DNA from: RGIG250 sp045616885
Lineage (GTDB): Bacteria > Bacillota > Negativicutes > Selenomonadales > Selenomonadaceae
DNA length: 21,790 nucleotides
Assembly (NCBI GenBank): GCA_045616885.1
Contig: JAZLHS010000152.1
Coordinates: 1 to 21,790, forward strand
Reading direction: 5' to 3'
Shown here: positions 1 to 7,946 of the stretch, in pieces
Position numbering within the stretch: the first letter of the stretch is position 1
Layout: the number at the start of each line of letters is the position of its first letter
The notes under the pieces: model-generated
The model's input: only the letters and a program-made list of their open reading frames with translations
The model's database searches: none
Told to the model about the DNA's origin: nothing
Position numbers and translations under genes: made by a program

Positions 1-73
1 TTTTAAGTGCGGTTGGTAGCCACATTAATTATATCAAAAGAGGATTTTTTACTTATAGCTTAAAGCTTTTGGT

Positions 74-102
74 ACCACCCGCATAGCGGGTGGTTTCTTT
101 TT
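74..102 (+). terminator. Rho-independent terminator
   Basis: A perfect 9-bp GC-rich stem (ACCACCCGC / GCGGGTGGT) closes on an ATA loop and is followed by TTCTTTTT. It would end a plus-strand transcript that enters from left of the window. Confidence 0.85.
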
Positions 103-109
103 AGACAAT

Positions 110-150
110 AAAAAGACGCAAATTCCAAACTTGGAATTTACGTCTTTTTT
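110..150. terminator. Long hairpin, bidirectional terminator
   Basis: An 18-bp nearly perfect stem (AAAAAGACG then AAATTCCAA, pairing with TTGGAATTT and CGTCTTTTT) has one C/A mismatch and a 2-nt loop. The A-run on one side and T-run on the other suit termination in both directions. It probably ends transcription of the minus-strand aminotransferase about 125 bp away as well as plus-strand read-through. Confidence 0.7.
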
Positions 151-273
151 AAACATCGGTCAAAGCAAGAGCTCTACATAGCTACACTGAGCATATACCG
201 GTTTAATAACAGTTGTCTACGGGATTCCCATACAACTCACGCCTGCATGCTCATCCCCATAGCAAAATTAATT

Positions 274-1467
274 TCAGCCCTTCTCCTGCTCCGCCACAGC
301 CTCAGGCAGTCGGCTCAGTCTGTCCAGCGCCTCCTGCAACACCGCCTCGCCGCGGGCAAAGTGCAGGCGGATGAGATTATTTACCGGCTCACGGAAGAAG
401 CTGGAGCCGGGGACAGCGGCCACGCCCACAGTCTTTATCATCCAGATACAGAAGTCCAAATCAGTCCAACCCTTAAAGCAGGGACGCTCAAGGAATTCGC
501 CTATATCAACGAGAACAAAATACGTTCCCTCTGGAACATTATGCTTCAGACCTATCTTATCCAATCCCTTACAGAAGAAGTCTCGCTTCGCGGTGTACAT
601 CTCCCGCAGGTCTTTGTAATATTCATCGCCCATGGTCAAGCCAGTCACCGCCGCCTCCTGCAAGGGTGCCGCTGCACCGACGGTCAGGAAGTCATGTACC
701 TTCCGGGCAGCCTCTATCACATTGGCCGGGCCGACAATATAGCCCAGACGCCAACCGGTTATTGAGTACGTTTTAGACAAGGAGTTACACGTCAAAACTC
801 GGCTGAACATTCCGGGAAGAGATGCGGCATAGACATGCTCCGCCGGAGCATAGACCATGTGCTCATACACCTCGTCCGTTACAACGAAGGCATCATACTT
901 CTCCGCCAGCTCACAGATTGCCGTCAGCTCCTGCCGGGTGAAGACCTTGCCGCAGGGATTGGAGGGATTGCAGACGATGATAGCCTTTGCCCCCGCCTGA
1001 AAGCCCTGCTCCACCAGCTGTATATCGAATCCAAAATCAGGCGGCACCAATGGTATATATATAGGCTCCGCTCCGGACAGGATAGCATCTGCTCCGTAGT
1101 TCTCGTAGAAGGGAGAGAAGACCATGACCTTATCACCGGGATTGCAAATGGTCATCATGGCGCACATCATGGCTTCTGTGCCGCCACAGGTAACTAAAAG
1201 TTCCGTCTCCGGGTCGATCTCCCGACCCATGAAGCGCCCCTGCTTCTTCGCCAGCGCCTCCCGGAAATTTGGCGCACCGAAGGTCACAGCATACTGGTGC
1301 GGCCCGTCGGCGGCCACTTGAGCCAGCCGCTCCCGCAGGGCGGCGGGCGGCGGAAAATCTGGGAAGCCCTGAGATAGGTTGATGGCATTGTACTGATTGC
1401 ATATTCTGGTCATTCTGCGAATGACTGAGTCAGTAAATAGCTGGACTCTAGCACTTAGTTGCGGCAT
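274..1467 (-). CDS. PLP-dependent class I/II aminotransferase (copy A)
   Basis: A complete 397-residue fold-type I aminotransferase of the aspartate/aromatic aminotransferase group, presumably cytosolic. Visible motifs are NLSQGFPDF near residue 30, GGTEAMM, NPSNPCGKVF, DEVYEHMVY, the PLP-lysine motif SLSKTYSITGWRLGY with the Schiff-base lysine at K232, and a C-terminal IRLHFARG containing the carboxylate-binding arginine. The ATG is preceded by AAGGAG at 7-nt spacing and a plausible promoter (1552-1580). Substrate cannot be read from sequence; related enzymes act on aspartate, kynurenine, methionine or aromatic amino acids. A diverged second copy (5765-6475), truncated before the lysine, lies about 4.3 kb away beyond a recombinase module. 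By eye the copies are roughly 87% identical at DNA level over a sampled stretch, so this is not a recent duplication. Confidence 0.93.
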   Translation of the reverse strand: MPQLSARVQLFTDSVIRRMTRICNQYNAINLSQGFPDFPPPAALRERLAQVAADGPHQYAVTFGAPNFREALAKKQGRFMGREIDPETELLVTCGGTEAMMCAMMTICNPGDKVMVFSPFYENYGADAILSGAEPIYIPLVPPDFGFDIQLVEQGFQAGAKAIIVCNPSNPCGKVFTRQELTAICELAEKYDAFVVTDEVYEHMVYAPAEHVYAASLPGMFSRVLTCNSLSKTYSITGWRLGYIVGPANVIEAARKVHDFLTVGAAAPLQEAAVTGLTMGDEYYKDLREMYTAKRDFFCKGLDKIGLKHNVPEGTYFVLVDIGEFLERPCFKGWTDLDFCIWMIKTVGVAAVPGSSFFREPVNNLIRLHFARGEAVLQEALDRLSRLPEAVAEQEKG

Positions 1468-1551
1468 ATCGTATTCTCCTTATTTACATTCCTCTACAAT
1501 ACATATTGGGAACCTCATGTCCTCTTACGGTGATTATTTGCTGTATTTCAT

Positions 1552-1580
1552 ATTCTACTATATTTTTGATTAAAAATTAA
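1552..1580 (-). promoter_or_regulatory. Putative sigma-70 promoter of aminotransferase A
   Basis: Read on the minus strand, TTAATT (1575-1580) lies 17 nt from TAGAAT (1552-1557), about 85 bp upstream of the start codon. Surrounding sequence is AT-rich. This is a pattern match only. Confidence 0.45.
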
Positions 1581-1610
1581 CCGTTTTCTGTAAAGATGCC
1601 TCCACCCTAT

Positions 1611-1646
1611 CCCTCATCTGAACATTCCTTAGATGAGGGATTTTTT
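1611..1646 (+). terminator. Hairpin with T-tract upstream of recombinase module
   Basis: The stem CCCTCATCT / AGATGAGGG (9 bp, 11-nt loop) is followed by ATTTTTT. It sits before the start of the HTH/zinc-finger gene at 1719. It either insulates the module from upstream transcription or acts as a leader terminator. Its presence argues against translation starting further upstream at 1596. Confidence 0.7.
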
Positions 1647-1718
1647 AGTCCTTTTTCAGCCAAACACCACACTGACCTCCATTGGGTAATGAGGACAGCC
1701 TCAGAATGGAGATCAAAT

Positions 1719-2117
1719 ATGACTAATGAACAAAAACAATGGGTCATCGAACTGCGAAATGCCGGTCATGGGTATCTGGCCATCGCAAAGGCCCTTAGTC
1801 TGACGAAGAATCAGGTATCCGCCTACTGTCGCAGGAAGGGGATTTCCATAACTGCTACCTGCGCGAAAGAAATGCCAATAGGTGAATTCTGTCGTTGTTG
1901 TTGTAAGGAACTTCCACAGATCCGTGGACGAAAGCGCTTGAAGTTTTGCAGCGAGCTGTGCCGTGTCACATGGTGGAACAGCCATCAGGAATTAGTTAAC
2001 AAAAAAGCCATTTATAAATTCAACTGTAAAAAATGCGGAAAGGAGTTCACTGCTTATGGGAACGATCATCGCAAATACTGCTCTCACAAGTGCTACATCT
2101 CAGACAGATTCAAGTAG
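1719..2117 (+). CDS. HTH and zinc-finger DNA-binding protein of recombinase module
   Basis: A 132-residue protein starting MTNEQKQWVIELR. The first ~40 residues resemble a sigma-region-4/resolvase-type helix-turn-helix (GYLAIAKALSLTKNQVSAYCRRKGI). Two zinc-finger-like blocks follow: CRCCCK...KFCSELC and NCKKCGKEF...KYCSHKC. The reading frame is open upstream to 1596, but GGAG at 1708-1711 places the start at the ATG at 1719, and the upstream extension would cross a terminator hairpin. It is followed after 10 nt by the SHOCT-like gene and then by two serine recombinases, which suggests one operon. From general knowledge, small HTH proteins of this kind accompany such recombinase pairs in Firmicutes. 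A role as regulator or accessory DNA-binding factor is inference. Confidence 0.75.
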   Translation: MTNEQKQWVIELRNAGHGYLAIAKALSLTKNQVSAYCRRKGISITATCAKEMPIGEFCRCCCKELPQIRGRKRLKFCSELCRVTWWNSHQELVNKKAIYKFNCKKCGKEFTAYGNDHRKYCSHKCYISDRFK

Positions 2118-2127
2118 GCACCCGCTA

Positions 2128-2298
2128 ATGACAGCTGAACAATTTGATCGCGAAAAACGCTACCAGGCTAGCTTGAACTTCTTTCGGGGTCTGTTAAACC
2201 GCGGAACTATTTCTGCCAAGCAATACGGTACGATTGAGGAAAAGCTGCTCAAGAAATATCGCCCATTATTAGGTACGTTATTCACGATAAAGCCTTGA
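2128..2298 (+). CDS. SHOCT-like small protein of recombinase module
   Basis: A 56-residue protein beginning MTAEQFDREKRYQ. It contains the short helical pattern LLNRGTISAKQYGTIEEKLL followed by KKYRPLLGTL. This matches what I know of SHOCT-like small proteins (LL..G.IT..EY..I...L..KYRP), often found immediately upstream of recombinase genes in Clostridia and Negativicutes. The frame is open upstream to 2056, but that part overlaps the preceding gene, so the ATG at 2128 is preferred. The ribosome site is weak, suggesting translational coupling to the gene ending at 2117. Its function is unknown. Confidence 0.7.
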   Translation: MTAEQFDREKRYQASLNFFRGLLNRGTISAKQYGTIEEKLLKKYRPLLGTLFTIKP

Positions 2299-2346
2299 CT
2301 TAAGCTTTGTCTAGAGTGATGTATAACGTCGGAAAGGAGTAATTTC

Positions 2347-4023
2347 GTGCGAAAGATTAATGTTATCTCGCCCAAATCCCATGCTCTACCGACTCTGAAA
2401 AGAGTGGCTGCTTACGCGCGTGTCTCCATGGAAACCGAGCGTCTGCATCACTCGCTCTCTGCTCAAGTAAGCTATTACAGTGATTTGATACAGCGCAATC
2501 CAGAATGGGTGTATGTAGGTGTGTATGCCGACTATGGAGTCACCGGTACCAAGACCAACCGCAGCGAATTTAACCGTCTCCTCGCTGACTGCGAAGCCGG
2601 GAAAATAGACATCGTTCTGACGAAATCCATTTCCCGCTTTGCGAGAAATACGGTCGACCTTCTAAAGACTGTGCGCCAGCTTAAGGAGCTCGGCATTGAA
2701 GTACGGTTTGAAAAGGAAGGCATCAGTTCCCTCTCTGGTGATGGAGAAGTCATGCTTACGCTCTTGGCCTCTTTTGCCCAGGAAGAAGTCATCAGTCTAA
2801 GCAATAACGTCAAATGGAGCATCCGTAAACGCATGGCTCAAGGTATGCCCCATGTACCATTCCGGATTTTTGGTTATAACCGACACAACGGTCAACTGGT
2901 AATCAACCCTGAAGAAGCCGCTATCGTGCGAAGAATATTCCAAAATTTCTTAGACGGAAAATCCCGCATACAAACAGCACGAGAGTTACAGGCCGAGGGG
3001 AAAAAGACCAGAAGCGGTCACCGCTGGCAAGATTCAAATATAAAGGTGATTCTGACCAATATAACTTACACGGGAAACCTGCTTTTGCAGAAAGAGTTCA
3101 TCGAAGATCCCATCAATAAAAGGACCAGAAAGAATAAAGGCGAGCTCCCACAATACTATGTGGAAAACACCCATGAGCCGATAATCGACCTTGCCACATT
3201 TCAGTATATCCAAGAAGAAATAGCCCGTCGAAAGGAGTTAGGCCCCTTTTCAAGTAAAAGTCTGAACCCAACTTGCTTTTCCGGGAAAATAAACTGTGGT
3301 AATTGCGGATGTCATTACATTAGAAATTCTCAGCCCAAGTCTGTGGGCATTTCTGCCAGCAACGAAAAAAAGATCTCATGGATATGCGGGAAAAGAAAGA
3401 AATCTTGTAAAGAATGCAGTAACAAAACTATTCCAGAAGATATTCTCAAAAAAATATGCGCCACTGCTCTCGGTTTAGACGAATTAGATGAGGATATATT
3501 CAAACGCAGCGTGGATTATATCACTGCACGTCCTGACCAACAGGTAGAACTACATTATTACGATGGTAAGGTTACCACTCACCAATGGACCCCTCCAGCG
3601 ACTATCGTTTTGTGGACAGATGAGCGAAAAGCCGCGCAACGCAAATGGATGCGCAATTACATGGAAAAGGCTGAAGGTCCGTTTTCTGTTTTCACCACAA
3701 GAATCGTTTGTGAACATTGCGGTGCAAGCTACCGCCGGCACGCAGTTCTAAACAGAACGCATTATTACTGGCGGCACAATAACACAGAAGAAACAGACTG
3801 TCGAGGCAGCGGCGTTCGAGAGGACGATTTGCGGTCCGCATGCGCCAAGGTAATGGGTGATGAAGAATTCTGTCGTGACAAGTTTCTACAACAAATTAAC
3901 AAGATCACGGTCTCTAGATCAAAGCTTCTCACCTTTTGTTTTAAAGACGGTCACGAGATAACGAGGCAAATTAAGCTCACTCATCGTGGCCGTTCAAAAG
4001 CATCCTCGCAAAACAAGGAGTGA
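2347..4023 (+). CDS. Large serine recombinase 1 (double zinc-ribbon type)
   Basis: A 558-residue large serine recombinase that would cut and rejoin DNA at short attachment sites through a serine-DNA linkage. It starts at GTG 2347 with AAAGGAG at 7-nt spacing. The catalytic domain is about residues 18-165, with the nucleophile in YARVS (R25, S27) and the SISRFARN arginine motif. A recombinase DNA-binding domain follows (about 175-290, ending near QYYVENTHEPII). The first zinc ribbon begins at C317-x2-C320. The C-terminal part is unusual: instead of a clear coiled coil there is a second cysteine cluster starting C455-x2-C458 (CEHCGASYRRHAV) with a later DCRG. Its stop is 3 nt before the next recombinase start, whose ribosome site lies inside the end of this gene, so the two are translationally coupled. 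Confidence 0.93.
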   Translation: MRKINVISPKSHALPTLKRVAAYARVSMETERLHHSLSAQVSYYSDLIQRNPEWVYVGVYADYGVTGTKTNRSEFNRLLADCEAGKIDIVLTKSISRFARNTVDLLKTVRQLKELGIEVRFEKEGISSLSGDGEVMLTLLASFAQEEVISLSNNVKWSIRKRMAQGMPHVPFRIFGYNRHNGQLVINPEEAAIVRRIFQNFLDGKSRIQTARELQAEGKKTRSGHRWQDSNIKVILTNITYTGNLLLQKEFIEDPINKRTRKNKGELPQYYVENTHEPIIDLATFQYIQEEIARRKELGPFSSKSLNPTCFSGKINCGNCGCHYIRNSQPKSVGISASNEKKISWICGKRKKSCKECSNKTIPEDILKKICATALGLDELDEDIFKRSVDYITARPDQQVELHYYDGKVTTHQWTPPATIVLWTDERKAAQRKWMRNYMEKAEGPFSVFTTRIVCEHCGASYRRHAVLNRTHYYWRHNNTEETDCRGSGVREDDLRSACAKVMGDEEFCRDKFLQQINKITVSRSKLLTFCFKDGHEITRQIKLTHRGRSKASSQNKE

Positions 4024-4026
4024 AAA

Positions 4027-5613
4027 ATGTCGACATTCGAACGTAAAGTTAAGACCATCCCCGCTACCATAAAACGATATACTACCGAGCCTTCAACCAC
4101 TGCCCCCAAAAGGCGAGTTGCCGGATATGCAAGAGTATCTAGTGACCATGATGATCAGTTCACCAGCTATAAGGCCCAGATAGATTATTACACAAACTAC
4201 ATCAACGCCCGCAGCGATTGGGAGTTTGTAGATATGTATACTGATGAAGGAATATCCGGCACCAGTACAAAACACCGTGAAGGCTTCCAACGAATGATTC
4301 GCGATGCCCTCAATGGGAAAATTGATTTAATAGTAACAAAGTCGGTAAGCCGATTTGCCCGAAACACAGTAGATAGCCTTACTACCATCCGTAAACTTAA
4401 GGAAAAAGGTATTGAGGTTTATTTTGAGAAGGAGAATATCTGGACCTTTGATGGCAAAGGCGAATTGCTTCTGACCATCATGTCCTCTCTGGCCCAGGAA
4501 GAAAGCCGCAGCATTTCCGAAAACTGTACCTGGGGACAAAGGAAGCGCTTTGCTGATGGCAAGGTATCTGTTCCCTTTAAGCGGTTCCTCGGCTATGACC
4601 GTGGCCCTGACGGCAATTTAGTTATTAACTCCGAGCAGGCTCCTGTTGTAAAACAAATCTTCACTCTGTTTTTACAGGGGATGACATTCCACGGAATAGC
4701 CTCTCACCTAACAAAGCTCGGCATCCCGACACCTACAGGCAAAAGTCATTGGAATCCATCCTGTGTTAAAAGCATTCTCTGCAACGAAAAATACAAGGGT
4801 GATGCCCTTTTACAAAAAAGCTATACCACTGACTTCTTAACCAAAAAATTGAAGCAGAATAATGGAGAAATTCCCCAGTATTACGTAGAGGGAAACCACG
4901 AAGCAATAATTCCACCCGCCGTATTTGATATGGTACAACAAGAGCTTACCCGTCGCGGAACCGGCAATAAATATCACAGCGGAGTTCATACATTCTCAAC
5001 CAAGATAAAGTGTGGCTGTTGTGGAAGCTGGTACGGATCAAAGGTCTGGCATTCCAACAGTAAGTACAAAGCTGTAGTCTGGCAATGTAATCATAAGTAT
5101 GACAACAATGAAGCCTGCTCTACCCCACACCTTACTGATGCAAAGATTGAGGCCGCTTTTATATCTGCCACAAATAAGATGCTCTCTACAAAGGATTCGG
5201 TCATCAGGGACGCGAAAGAGATGATAACAATCGTCTTTGACACTTCTGCTCTGGAAGAACGACATGCACAGCTATCAGCCGAGACAGAACTTATTTCTGA
5301 TATGGTACAACATCACATCAAGGAAAATGCAAGCCGAGTATTAAACCAAAACGAATACCAAGAACGTTACAACAGTTTGACCCAGCGCTATGACGATGTA
5401 AAAGACCAACTCGATGCTGTTGTGGACGAGCTGCAGAAACTACGATCTCAAAAGGCGGAAATTGAAGCGTTTATAAAAGCCTTTGAAACATCACCAGCTG
5501 TCCTGACAGAATTCTCGCTTGATGCATGGTATAGCCTTATAGACTACGGAACGGTATATCCTACTAGTGAAATAAAATTCACATTCAAAAATGGACAAGA
5601 AATATCTGCTTAA
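4027..5613 (+). CDS. Large serine recombinase 2 (coiled-coil type)
   Basis: A 528-residue large serine recombinase related to but clearly different from the preceding one. The catalytic domain carries GYARVS with nucleophile S38 and the SVSRFARN arginine motif. The recombinase domain runs to about residue 300 (QYYVEGNHEAIIPP). A zinc ribbon begins at C329-x2-C332 (KCGCCGSWYG). Residues about 400-485 form a charged coiled coil (ALEERHAQLSAETELI; DQLDAVVDELQKLRSQKAEI), as in phage integrases, where this motif controls synapsis direction. AAGGAG at 4015-4020 inside the upstream gene drives the ATG at 4027. The tandem pairing recalls the ccrA/ccrB arrangement of staphylococcal cassettes, but I do not claim family membership. 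A hairpin at 5628-5668 follows. Confidence 0.93.
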   Translation: MSTFERKVKTIPATIKRYTTEPSTTAPKRRVAGYARVSSDHDDQFTSYKAQIDYYTNYINARSDWEFVDMYTDEGISGTSTKHREGFQRMIRDALNGKIDLIVTKSVSRFARNTVDSLTTIRKLKEKGIEVYFEKENIWTFDGKGELLLTIMSSLAQEESRSISENCTWGQRKRFADGKVSVPFKRFLGYDRGPDGNLVINSEQAPVVKQIFTLFLQGMTFHGIASHLTKLGIPTPTGKSHWNPSCVKSILCNEKYKGDALLQKSYTTDFLTKKLKQNNGEIPQYYVEGNHEAIIPPAVFDMVQQELTRRGTGNKYHSGVHTFSTKIKCGCCGSWYGSKVWHSNSKYKAVVWQCNHKYDNNEACSTPHLTDAKIEAAFISATNKMLSTKDSVIRDAKEMITIVFDTSALEERHAQLSAETELISDMVQHHIKENASRVLNQNEYQERYNSLTQRYDDVKDQLDAVVDELQKLRSQKAEIEAFIKAFETSPAVLTEFSLDAWYSLIDYGTVYPTSEIKFTFKNGQEISA

Positions 5614-5627
5614 GCCCAATATATGGA

Positions 5628-5668
5628 AAGGCTCCTCGCTCTGGTTTTTACCGGTGACGAGGAGCCTT
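5628..5668 (+). terminator. Hairpin downstream of recombinase 2
   Basis: An 11-bp perfect stem (AAGGCTCCTCG / CGAGGAGCCTT) encloses a 19-nt loop that can itself pair partly. It lies 15 nt after the recombinase 2 stop. The following bases are not a T-tract, so it may be an imperfect terminator, an mRNA-stabilising hairpin or a recombinase binding site. Confidence 0.45.
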
Positions 5669-5708
5669 CTCATTTGCCCATATCACAGTTGTCTATGAAA
5701 TCCCCAAC

Positions 5709-5735
5709 AAAAAAAGCGTCGGATCTTAAACCGAC
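5709..5735 (-). terminator. Minus-strand terminator after aminotransferase B remnant
   Basis: Read on the minus strand, GTCGG-TTTAAGAT-CCGAC is followed by GC and seven Ts. It lies about 30 bp after the premature stop of the truncated aminotransferase and would end its transcript. Confidence 0.65.
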
Positions 5736-5764
5736 ACCCATACACAAGAAACGACACCCTTAAA

Positions 5765-6475
5765 TCACGCAGCATTAAATTGTATCAAATACGCAGTCCG
5801 GATTACATGGTCGAACATTCCCGGCAGGGACGCCGCATAGACATGCTCCGCCGGAGCATAGACCATGTGCTCATACACTTCGTCTGTCACCACGAAGGCA
5901 TCATATTTCACCGCCAGCTCACAGATATCCGTCAGCTCCTGCCGGGTGAAGACCTTGCCGCAGGGATTGGAAGGATTGCAGACGATGATAGCCTTCGCCC
6001 CCGCCTGGAAGCCCTGCTCCACCAGCTGGATATCGAAGCCGAATTCCGGCGGCACCAGCGGAATATATATTGGCTCCGCTCCGGAGAGGATGGCATCGGC
6101 TCCATAGTTTTCGTAGAAGGGAGAAAAAACCATGACTTTATCTCCGGGATTGCAGATAGTCATCATGGCACACATCATTGCTTCCGTGCCGCCGCAGGTC
6201 ACGACTATCTCTGTCTCCGGGTCGATCTCCCGCCCCATAAAGTGCCCCTGCTTCTTTGCCAGCGCCGTGCGGAAAATCGGCGCGCCAAAGGTCACCGCAT
6301 ACTGGTGCGGCCCATCAGTCGCCACCTGCGCCAGCCGCTCCCGCAGTTCGGCCGGCGGCGGAAAGTCAGGAAATCCCTGCGACAGATTGATGGCATCGTA
6401 TTGATTGCAGATTCTGGTCATTCTGCGGATTACCGAGTCCGTGAAAAGCTGGACTCGACTGCTAAGCTGCGGCAT
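5765..6475 (-). pseudogene. Truncated aminotransferase (copy B)
   Basis: A 236-codon frame whose first 225 residues closely match the intact aminotransferase at 274-1467 (shared GFPDFPPP, GGTEAMM, NPSNPCGKVF and DEVYEHMVY). Homology stops after PGMFDHVI, at about position 5801. Eleven unrelated residues then lead to a stop. The break falls seven residues before the position of the PLP-binding lysine, so the product would lack the Schiff-base lysine and the whole C-terminal domain and cannot be a normal transaminase. A good ribosome site (GGGAGAG) remains at the 5' end. The missing 3' part is not found between here and the recombinase genes. The upstream regions of the two copies do not match beyond the start, so they behave as old paralogues, one of which was broken later. 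Confidence 0.85.
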
Positions 6476-6683
6476 ATCATACTCTCCCTATATTCATTCA
6501 CCTACAGGCACAAAACACATTTGCCCCTTGTGCCTCATTGTACGGCTTGTTTACTTTACTTTCCATTGTACTATTTTCCGGCGAATTTTCCAATAAGAAG
6601 CCAATACAACCCAAAGGATATATCAAAAATCGAAACTATTTAGATTATTTTGCGCAGCAAATTCATATTTCTTCCATATATGT

Positions 6684-6712
6684 TTGTCTTTCCTTCCTTA
6701 AAAGAGTATACT
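6684..6712 (+). promoter_or_regulatory. Sigma-70 promoter of DUF6765-like gene
   Basis: TTGTCT (6684-6689), a 17-nt spacer and TATACT (6707-6712). Transcription would begin near 6719, so the in-frame ATG at 6718 cannot serve as start; this supports the GTG at 6748. Confidence 0.6.
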
Positions 6713-6747
6713 CTCCAATGAGATTATTTGATTGCGAGGTATTTTTC

Positions 6748-7782
6748 GTGGATATAGATTTTCATTTCGGTACAGTATATGTTCTCAGCCGCTGGGCCGG
6801 ATTCGGCTCGGCCAGCTCCAAGCTCATTGCCACCTCCTCCCAGTATGTAGATGACAACATCGACAACAGAGACGGAGACAAGTCCAGCAGCCGTGACACC
6901 GGCTATGATGTGACACCGGATGGGAAAATAATCCGCTACAGCGGGCATGAGCTATGGGACAACCTCTGGAGCAAGGACGGCAACGAAGAAATCTGGATAC
7001 CCTACCACTTTCTCCCCGGCCTTGTGGGTGAAACGGAAGAGGAAAAGCTCATCTGCAAAAAGCACAGCCTCCTATCCAAAGAGCTGAAAAACCGGCTGTC
7101 CGGCATCAATTATCAGACTGACAGCAACTACTGCTTCAATCTCGGCGTCGGTCTTCATGTATTCGCCGATACATGGGCTCATCAGGAGTTTTCCGGCGTG
7201 CCAAGCCTGCAGAATATAGTCAAGGACTTGGCCGTTGACATCTTGAACAAAGACAACTGGTCAAGCCTCTCTGAAATCTTCGATCTGGCCAAAAGCACGG
7301 CTCTCAACCTCGCCTATGCACCCTTGGGTCACGCCGCCGCTATCCATTGGCCGGACAAACCATACGCCCGCTGGAAGAGCAGCAAGTTCCCCAATGGCCG
7401 TGACAACTGCAAGGAATTTCTGGAGGCCGCTGAAGAATGCTATGAGGTGCTTGCCACGGTAAGCGGTGACCGCCCGCCCCAGCTGGATGATGATATGCGG
7501 GAAATGCTCCGCAATGCCTTCATGGAGATTCGGGACGATGAAGGTACCGACCGGAATGATATCTGGCTGGAATGGATAAAGAATAACGCTTTCGGCTTTG
7601 ATGATTTTGACGAAGGCGACGAGAACATCGCTTACGATATGGATTTCATCATGGGAGACGACGACTTCCATGACCAGTTCTTCGAGGCCGTCAATGACTA
7701 CTATGTATGGTGTCAGTCCCGGCTGGAAGAAAACGGCATAAAATGTGTCGGTTATTTCGAGGGCGGAGACAAAATCTGCTGA
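6748..7782 (+). CDS. DUF6765-like protein, possible metal-dependent hydrolase fold
   Basis: A 344-residue, mainly helical protein. The frame is open from 6538, but GTG at 6748 preceded by GAGG gives the N-terminus MDIDFHFGTVYVLSRWAGFG, which matches the start I associate with the DUF6765 family. Notable residues are H6, the aspartates in YVDDNIDNRD, a histidine/aspartate helix H137-x3-D141-x3-H145 (LHVFADTWAHQEFSG), and H195/H200 (GHAAAIHWPD). The H-x3-D-x3-H pattern recalls zinc-dependent phospholipase C and P1-type nucleases; a metal site is inference. The C-terminal part is very acidic (DDFDEGDEN; GDDDFHDQ). I see no signal peptide or membrane segment. It stands alone between its own promoter and a strong terminator at 7799. 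Substrate unknown. Confidence 0.75.
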   Translation: MDIDFHFGTVYVLSRWAGFGSASSKLIATSSQYVDDNIDNRDGDKSSSRDTGYDVTPDGKIIRYSGHELWDNLWSKDGNEEIWIPYHFLPGLVGETEEEKLICKKHSLLSKELKNRLSGINYQTDSNYCFNLGVGLHVFADTWAHQEFSGVPSLQNIVKDLAVDILNKDNWSSLSEIFDLAKSTALNLAYAPLGHAAAIHWPDKPYARWKSSKFPNGRDNCKEFLEAAEECYEVLATVSGDRPPQLDDDMREMLRNAFMEIRDDEGTDRNDIWLEWIKNNAFGFDDFDEGDENIAYDMDFIMGDDDFHDQFFEAVNDYYVWCQSRLEENGIKCVGYFEGGDKIC

Positions 7783-7798
7783 TTGCCCATTTACGACA

Positions 7799-7849
7799 AA
7801 GGCTGTCGCACAGCACGAAAGCGGTCTGTGCACAGCCTTATTTTATTTA
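7799..7849 (+). terminator. Rho-independent terminator
   Basis: The stem AGGCTGT, one bulged C, then GCACAG, pairs with CTGTGC and ACAGCCT. It is followed by TATTTTATTT. It ends the DUF6765-like gene and separates it from the MCP promoter. Confidence 0.85.
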
Positions 7850-7870
7850 ATTTCATCCTTAAAAATCATC

Positions 7871-7899
7871 TTGATTTCCTTTTTGAAACGATTTATAAT
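7871..7899 (+). promoter_or_regulatory. Sigma-70 promoter of MCP gene
   Basis: TTGATT (7871-7876), an exact 17-nt spacer and a consensus TATAAT (7894-7899), about 47 bp before the start codon. Chemotaxis genes are often sigma-28 controlled, but this is a housekeeping-type promoter. Confidence 0.7.
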
Positions 7900-7946
7900 T
7901 AGCCCAACTATACATTACGTTTATTTATGAGGAGGCGTGGTACCAC

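Larger units (their letters stand above)
1..273. other. Non-coding left edge
   Basis: I see no convincing gene in this stretch. It holds two hairpins listed separately (74-102 and 110-150) and, at 208-229, a 22-nt segment beginning ACAGTTGTCTA that recurs with four mismatches at 5687-5708. The first 70 bases may be the 3' untranslated end of a gene lying left of the window; no reading frame supports a coding call. Confidence 0.4.
5614..5764. other. Junction region right of recombinase module
   Basis: No gene. It holds a strong hairpin (5628-5668), a copy of the ACAGTTGTCTA-type segment (5687-5708), a minus-strand terminator (5709-5735), and two copies of CGACACCC at 5732-5739 and 5752-5759. 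Paired short motifs like this are seen at ends of some insertion elements or in recombinase sites. This stretch directly abuts the broken end of aminotransferase copy B, so it is the most likely place for an element boundary or deletion scar. Confidence 0.4.

Noticed and set aside
1620..1628. GAACATTCC in a hairpin loop, also found at the edge of aminotransferase homology (about 812 and 5813), as a shared recombination core
   Set aside because: Nine bases can recur by chance in 22 kb, and the sequence left of 1620 is not the missing part of copy B, as an attachment-site model would need.
2347..5613. Calling the recombinase pair CcrA/CcrB
   Set aside because: Only the tandem arrangement is similar; I see no cassette features or specific sequence match.
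5780..6643. A 287-codon open frame on the plus strand over aminotransferase copy B
   Set aside because: It mirrors the minus-strand aminotransferase coding sequence. A shorter mirror frame also exists over copy A, showing it is a shadow of that family.
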